This document shows, piece after piece, positions 58,504-64,000 of a stretch of DNA of 64,000 nt (position 1 is the first letter of the stretch; each line of letters begins with the position of its first letter). The notes under the pieces are model-generated. The model saw only the letters and a list, made by a program, of their open reading frames with translations, was not told where the DNA came from and made no database searches. This DNA is from Reticulascus tulasneorum (Eukaryota > Ascomycota > Sordariomycetes > Glomerellales > Reticulascaceae), in assembly GCA_001557505.1 (NCBI GenBank), contig LSAX01000003.1, positions 2,170,001 through 2,234,000 on the forward strand, in the 5' to 3' direction. A program made the position numbers and the translations under genes.

Positions 58504-60339
58504 ATGGGAGACCCGCGAGAGCCGCACTCCTACTCGGTTGTGCCGAGAATCCGATACAATACTGTTGGGGGTGTTAATGGACCTCTGGTCATCCTCGAAA
58601 ATGTTCGTGCTCTCCAGCGATCTTTGGAAATAATAGACTTCATAACAGTTGAATAGGTCAAGTTCCCAAGGTACAACGAGATTGTTACGTTGACCCTGCC
58701 AGACGGCACGCAGAGGTCGGGACAGGTCTTGGAGGCTCGAGGTATTTAACAGCATGGAATCCCGAATTGATTAAAATAGCCATGCTAACACATCTTCGTA
58801 GGGGACCGAGCCATTGTTCAGGTATGCGGCCCGTATAGTCGCATCATATCCACCTCGATTGACAATTGAGCAGGTTTTCGAGGGAACGTCCGGCCTTGAT
58901 GTCAAAAAGGTATGGTCATAAAGTGTACGCTGGAAAGGGCTTGGGCTAAACAACTCGTAGACCAAAGTAGAATTCACCGGCCAGAGCTTGAAGCTCGGCG
59001 TCTCCGAGGACATGCTTGGTCGAATCTTTGACGGATCCGGACGAGCTATCGACAAGGGACCGAAGGTTCTTGCAGAAGACTTTCTCGACATCAACGGAAG
59101 TCCTATCAATCCCTTCTCTCGAGTATGTGCCCACAGTGCTGATTACAGTTAAAGCGCTGACACAATTCAGGAATATCCTGAGGAAATGATCTCAACTGGT
59201 ATCTCCGCCATTGATACCATGAACTCGATCGCTCGTGGCCAAAAGATTCCCATCTTCTCGGCCGCCGGTCTACCTCACAACGAAATCGCTGCCCAGATTT
59301 GCCGTCAAGCTAGTCTGGTACAGAAACAAGGTGTTACCAACAAGGGTGTTCATGATGGCCATGAGGAGAACTTCGCTATTGTGTTCGGTGCCATGGGTGT
59401 CAATTTGGAGACTGCAAGATTTTTCACCCGGGACTTCGAGGAGAATGGTAGCTTGGAGCGTGTCACGCTATTCCTCAATCTTGCCAATGACCCAACGTGA
59501 GTTGTCCCGGCTAGAATTGTGCCATGCTTAACTAACAAATACCTAGGATTGAACGTATCATCACTCCTCGCCTTGCTCTCACCACCGCCGAATACTATGC
59601 CTACCAACTAGAGAAGCATGTCCTCGTCATCCTCACTGATCTGTCTGCTTATTGCGACGCTCTTCGAGAAGTCTCGGCTGCCCGAGAAGAAGTCCCCGGA
59701 CGACGAGGTTTCCCTGGTTACATGTACACTGATTTGTCGACCATTTACGAGCGAGCTGGACGTGTCGAAGGCAGAAACGGCTCTATTACCCAGATTCCCA
59801 TCCTGACCATGCCTAACGATGACATCACCCACCCTATCCCAGATTTGACGGGCTACATCACTGAGGGCCAGATCTATGTTGACCGACCGCTTTACAACCG
59901 TGGTATCTACCCACCAATCAATGTGCTGCCGTCTCTGTCGCGATTGATGAAGTCCGCCATCGGCGAAGGAATGACCCGAAAGGACCACGGCGATGTCTCC
60001 AACCAGCTCTATGCCAAGTACGCCATCGGTCGTGACGCTGCTGCCATGAAAGCCGTGGTCGGTGAGGAAGCTTTGTCGGCCGAAGACAAGCTATCCCTTG
60101 AGTTCCTCGAGAAGTTCGAGCGCCAGTTCATTGCTCAGGGACCATACGAGTCGCGAACCATCTACGAATCTCTGGATCTTGCGTGGAGTTTGCTTCGCAT
60201 CTACCCCAAGGAATTGTTGAACCGCATCCCGGCCAAGATTCTCAACGAATTCTACCAGCGAGCGGCCAAGGACCCCAAGGGCAAAGCGAAGGGAACGGGA
60301 CAGCCAGAGCAGCAGGAGGAGAACTTGATTGACGCATGA
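58504..60339 (+). CDS. vma-2: V-type proton ATPase subunit B
   Basis: Seven exons, 58504-58602, 58657-58741, 58802-58821, 58874-58909, 58961-59122, 59171-59496 and 59547-60339, encode 506 residues, the usual length. Subunit B is the non-catalytic nucleotide-binding subunit of the V1 head, which acidifies vacuoles and other compartments. Landmarks are [16 protein letters not shown], the exon-joined [50 protein letters not shown] and the long conserved C-terminal domain. Introns are 48-60 bp. Exon 3 is only 20 bp and exon 4 only 36 bp; both are needed to keep the family sequence. The start [11 protein letters not shown] agrees with fungal orthologues. Confidence 0.96.
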
Positions 60340-60982
60340 TGAATAGCAAGAAGTACAGCACGTCAAGATCATGGGTGAATTGGCCGTAATGAGAGGAAGA
60401 TCAGCTTCAGCATGTGTATACGCATTCCGGTCCTCGGGCGGCGTGTGTTGGCGGCTTATTGGAAGTAGAATTTAGTATGCCGTTGTCCAAGTCAAACATT
60501 GCCAAACCTGGAAACAATGCGCCATGTGGTGAAGATGCTAGATGCGTTAAATCCCAACTCATACGAAGAGCTCAGATCGACCTGTACCACCCCGTAACTC
60601 ACTCGTAGAATATCGACACTATGTAGCATTTTGACCATTATTTACAATGATCTTGTTTCGTTCTCAAATACTGAGCAAGTGTTAGTAATAAACTTGCTGC
60701 TCACACAGGATCGATCCCGCTACTGAACGACCACCCGCTGAGCAGCTGCCTGTGTTAGCGGGGTCCTCAAGTTCTTCTTTTGTACTGACTTAACATCCAT
60801 CTTTCATACAGCACTGCCTCACCCCACCTCAGCCTCATCCAACCCCCCCCACCATCATCTCTTCCTGCGACATGAATAATCGCCTACCACTTTGACTGGC
60901 GTCAAGCTCCTTGCACATCAACAACGATTTGTACTAGAACTAGCTACGCCTTCCAAGGCTACGATCCGATCGCATAAAAACA
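60340..60982. other. intergenic with a hairpin-forming segment
   Basis: 643 bp between two plus-strand genes. Arms GCTCACACAGG (60699-60709) and CCTGTGTTAGC (60749-60759) pair at 10 of 11 positions; GCTGCTCA/TGAGCAGC (60696-60703, 60739-60746) is an alternative pairing. It does not fold as a tRNA. Confidence 0.4.
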
Positions 60983-61675
60983 ATGTCCATCATTCAGCAG
61001 CATACCTCCGCCTCGCTTAGCGACGCATGGAGGACGATCAACATCGATGCATTACAAGAGGACTCGAGTCTCAACTTCGACACATCCACATTACATCCTC
61101 CGCAACCAGAAGTTAGCGAAGGAGAGGTTCGGCAACTCGCCACCCAGGTGCGGCAATTGCTGCGAGGTGGTGATGCGGAAGGTGCGCTAAGAGGGTGTTT
61201 GGAAACACCTGTTTACAACGGGACAGAGAGTGCGAAGGTGCGTCACGTTTCTCATTCTTGGCTGCTTGGCATATGGACCATTTGCAAGACCTGGCAACTA
61301 ACTGGATGAAATAAGGATGCGCACCTCCAAACCATCACGGAAGTCCTCCAGTCGATAAAGGCCAGCGATATGACGCCGTTGTTGAAAGGGATCTACGGCT
61401 CGGAAGGCGGGAGCGAACTGTTGGATGTGCTGATGAAGTACTTGTACAAAGGGATGGCAGCATCCTCCTCCGTGTCGGGTGGCAGCGCTCCGAGGACGCC
61501 GACAAAGGTTACTCCGCAGGCAACAGGATTCAGCCAGATGGGTGGCCGTGGTGGGGGTGTGAATGAGTCTGTTGGAGCTGCTATGAGCGTGCTGCTTAGT
61601 TGGCATGAGAAAATCGTTGATGTGGCCGGGCTGGGCTGTGTTGGACGAACTATGACGGATTGGCGGAAAGTGTGA
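60983..61675 (+). CDS. Arp2/3 complex subunit 5 (ARPC5/p16)
   Basis: Two exons, 60983-61237 and 61316-61675, encode 204 residues. The subunit tethers Arp2 within the actin-nucleating Arp2/3 complex at cortical patches. Exon 1 contains DAWRTINIDALQEDS and a helical stretch ending LRGCLETPVYN. Exon 2 has the conserved helices LQTITEVLQSIKASD and GSELLDVLMKYLYKGMA and the C-terminal VLLSWHEKIVDVAGLGCVGRTM. It is longer than the animal protein (about 151 residues) because of a Ser/Gly/Thr-rich insert before the last helix, common in filamentous fungi. The intron (78 bp) has a GTGCGT donor and an ATAAG acceptor. Confidence 0.93.
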
Positions 61676-62036
61676 GAGGATCAAGAGCGAGGGCAGCTGA
61701 CGAGCAGCATCAATATAAAAGTTGTAAGTGATGAGTTCGAGGTAGGAGTGCCACCATGTTCGAACCATGACGCATCGCTGGCAAGACTGCGACCGCGCAT
61801 AATACGGGGATTATACAAGTATGCTACAATGGAAGACAAACCGTATGTCGAACGGAATTTGAGGGCCTGGCGCACAATCGCATGCTTGGATTAGTTTTGC
61901 GACGCCGGTGAAATTATGGACCTGTCGTGAAGATACAGCTGATCTACCAACCATTTACACTCATGCACGTGAAAGGGTCGCTGTTGGCAGTCATCTGCAA
62001 GTGTATTTGGATATCGATTTTCTCAATTCTGATCTT
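61676..62036. other. convergent 3' region
   Basis: About 360 bp between the ARPC5 and NDUFAF5 genes. Nothing recognised. Confidence 0.45.
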
Positions 62037-63154
62037 TTACTTGTCCTCGAGGATATCTTTCAGGTTGATTGCTCCACTTCCTCGTGCGAGGGGTTTCGGC
62101 TGTTCGGTACCTTCATGCCAGCCGATCAGATATATAATCCTGAAGGTTGCCGGTATGCTACCATCTTCGTTACCATGAAGCTCGCGGTATATCCCCTCGT
62201 TCGCTAGCAGGACTTCCCGCCTTATGGCTCCCATCTCGCGGCCAAGTATGGCATTGCCCTCTCCCATGGCTTGCAAATCTTGCATCAAGGCAAAGGTATC
62301 TGGGTAGTCGACTACAATGTCATCCACGTCGACTGTCAACATCTTGAACTTGGCTCTTTGCATTAGCCCGCCCATATCCCTGACGTCTGCGAGCGGCGAG
62401 ACATGTGGAGAGATGCCGCCGGTTCGCTCTTGCTCGGCAAGTTGGAGAGAGGTCCGTAACTCAAACAAGCTGTCACCCCCAAGCATAGCTCCAATAAAAG
62501 GACTGTCCGGTTTCAAGACATTGTTGATCTGGGTCAACACGCCTGGCAGATCATTGATCCAATGCAGACTCAGAGAGCTCAGGACCAGATCAAAAGTTTC
62601 TGGTGCATAAGGGAGGCTTTCCTCATCCACTAGTACCTCTCGTGTAATGTTGATTTCGTTGTTGAATGGAAGATCGACGTCTCTGTGTAACAGCGAGTGG
62701 GACGACTCGGCAGCAACTAGCTCGTCAATCCTGGTTGCTAATGGCTCAGTTATCGGTCTTGCCGGGTCGGGATCTGGATTTTCTCGTGTAAGAGCCCGTG
62801 CGATGTTGCAGGAGTTTGCTCCCAGATCGAGTACTTTCGGAAAGCGGCGCTTGATATCCTAATCCCGCCCGAGTTGTGTCAGTTGAGGGAACATCGCCCG
62901 TATTTTCGACCGTGACAGCTCACCAGTAGTCGCTCGCAAAGACGAATTGCGACTTCATCTTTCAGATAATCCGCCTGGCGGCTGCTCTCCACGTTGAGTG
63001 CCGCGCGTTCTTTTTGAAGCCACTTGGTGCGGCGATTGAAGACTTGAAACGTCGGAGTGCCAGCAGCTTGTACGGCATAGCATCGACGACTCGATATCGA
63101 CATGGACCATGGCCTAGATGGCAGTCGAGCCAGCCTCCTCAGGGGCTGGTTCAT
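62037..63154 (-). CDS. complex I assembly factor NDUFAF5 (methyltransferase family), mitochondrial
   Basis: Two exons, 62924-63154 and 62037-62858 (65-bp intron, donor GTGAGC, acceptor GATTAG), encode 350 residues. Human NDUFAF5 hydroxylates an arginine of the complex I subunit NDUFS7 during assembly. The N-terminus (MNQPLRRLARLPSRPWSMS, then SRRCYAVQ) is a targeting sequence. FQVFNRRTKWLQKERAA is the family hallmark. VLDLGANSCNIAR is the SAM-binding motif I, and SSLSLHWINDLPGVLTQI, SPFIGAMLGGDSLFELR and SPLADVRDMGGLMQRAKF follow. An in-frame ATG at 63308-63310 would add 52 residues; the shorter start fits the usual length better. Preservation of complex I fits an obligately aerobic filamentous fungus. 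Confidence 0.93.
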
Positions 63155-63943
63155 TCTCTGTGCAGAATGTGCGCATCCTGGCATCACATCTCTGATCGCA
63201 GCAACAACAACCGCAGACATCAATTGCGACGAAAGAATGTATTGCTGCAGCCGCGATGTACTCCCTACGTGATTGAAGATTGATGCAGAAAGTGGAGCCC
63301 TTCGAATCATTGACGATGCTCTGGCTTGACATACCTACTGCGTCAGTGCACAGGCCACTTCCTGCCCGGTTCGTCTGATAGTGATTAGGTACTTGGGTAC
63401 GTATTTTAGTACAGCGAGTAGCGGTTTAAATGACCCTTCAGCTCCACCGCTTACACCCCTGACCTCAACTCCCAGCTATACTAGGGCGACTGCATATCCA
63501 CCACTTTCACCCAACTCCGCCCTTCAATTTAAACTTACGACCGAGAGCGCCGATTTGAATGCCTCCGTCCACGACGTAGAACTTCCATTCACAACATTTT
63601 CGCATAAGAAACCCGACCGCTAGTCCTGCATGCCAACCACACTAGCTTCCACCGAGGACTAACTGCTTTCCCCGCTGTCGAACTGCCAGGATCCGGGACG
63701 TGCCGTCCTCCAGAGCCCCCCGCCGATTCTCCAATTGCCTTCACGACGACACGACGGTACCGAACTGCGCGGATGGAATAATCGCAACGCTGATGTTGGC
63801 GACCCGACTGGGAATGCTTACGGCTTGCCCGAATTCATAATACAATCCATTCGCAAGCTGACATTGCTGGCAAGACCACACCGGTGCCATACGTCGAGCT
63901 ACCACTTCGCAGACAGGGCCGACCACCGGGCATTACGAGCAAC
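63155..63943. other. divergent promoter region
   Basis: About 790 bp between the NDUFAF5 gene and the gene starting at 63944. The minus-strand frame to 63310 is open and may be leader or extra N-terminus of NDUFAF5. Nothing else seen. Confidence 0.4.
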
Positions 63944-64000
63944 ATGGCGTCCTCCTCAACCGGCTTCCTTGGCCGCTCTAGCAGCAATAATTCAAACATG
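63944..64000 (+). CDS. 5' end of an unidentified gene (partial)
   Basis: An ATG at 63944 opens a frame that runs 19 codons to the window edge, reading MASSSTGFLGRSSSNN. The Ser-rich start preceded by a C-rich leader looks like a real gene start, and the position divergent from NDUFAF5 fits. Too short to identify. Confidence 0.45.
   Translation, partial: MASSSTGFLGRSSSNNSNM

Noticed and set aside
60699..60759. tRNA-like hairpin before ARPC5
   Set aside because: The T-stem fails to pair and the total length is too short for a tRNA in either orientation.

Overview
The window is nuclear DNA of a filamentous ascomycete (Pezizomycotina). Evidence: short GT-AG introns of about 48-93 bp with CTAAC/CTGAC-type branch sites, typical fungal families (Zn2Cys6 and fungal C2H2-like regulators, a CFEM receptor of the Pth11 type, a DUF2470 protein, a fungal NLP), and one transposon whose interior has been turned into AT-rich sequence in the manner of repeat-induced point mutation (RIP). 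All gene models below were built by eye from open frames, splice signals and family resemblance. I cannot name the species.

Layout. 0-26 kb: the start of an unknown gene running off the left edge, the spliceosome/ribosome helicase Prp43, a long gene-poor stretch holding two small candidate genes, a secreted GPI-type APP1-domain protein, a TANGO6/Rtp1 HEAT-repeat protein, an AT-hook protein, a membrane-anchored histidine-acid-phosphatase-like protein without the catalytic motifs, and a C2H2-like regulator. 26-43 kb looks accessory: a small coiled-coil gene, a truncated carboxylesterase, an intact NLP (necrosis-inducing-like) gene, a Zn2Cys6 regulator, a secreted phosphoesterase, a 2.86-kb Mutator-like DNA transposon (205-bp terminal inverted repeats, 9-bp target duplication, RIP-decayed interior) and a CFEM-containing Pth11-like receptor. 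44-55 kb: a DUF2470 membrane protein, a glutamine-rich Zn-cluster regulator, an ammonium transporter with a GC-AG intron, an uncharacterised 626-residue protein, then a decayed ammonium-transporter copy that abuts a perfect 44-bp palindrome. 55-64 kb: a secreted eight-cysteine GPI-type protein followed by a housekeeping block: mitochondrial HMG-CoA lyase, V-ATPase subunit B, ARPC5, the complex I assembly factor NDUFAF5, and the first codons of a gene leaving the right edge.

How it fits together. Housekeeping genes sit at both ends and in the middle. The 26-43 kb interval joins secreted or surface-sensing genes (NLP, phosphoesterase, CFEM receptor), a regulator, a broken gene and a transposon scar, the usual make-up of a host- or environment-interaction region. 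I see no biosynthetic backbone enzyme, CRISPR array, rRNA or convincing tRNA gene.
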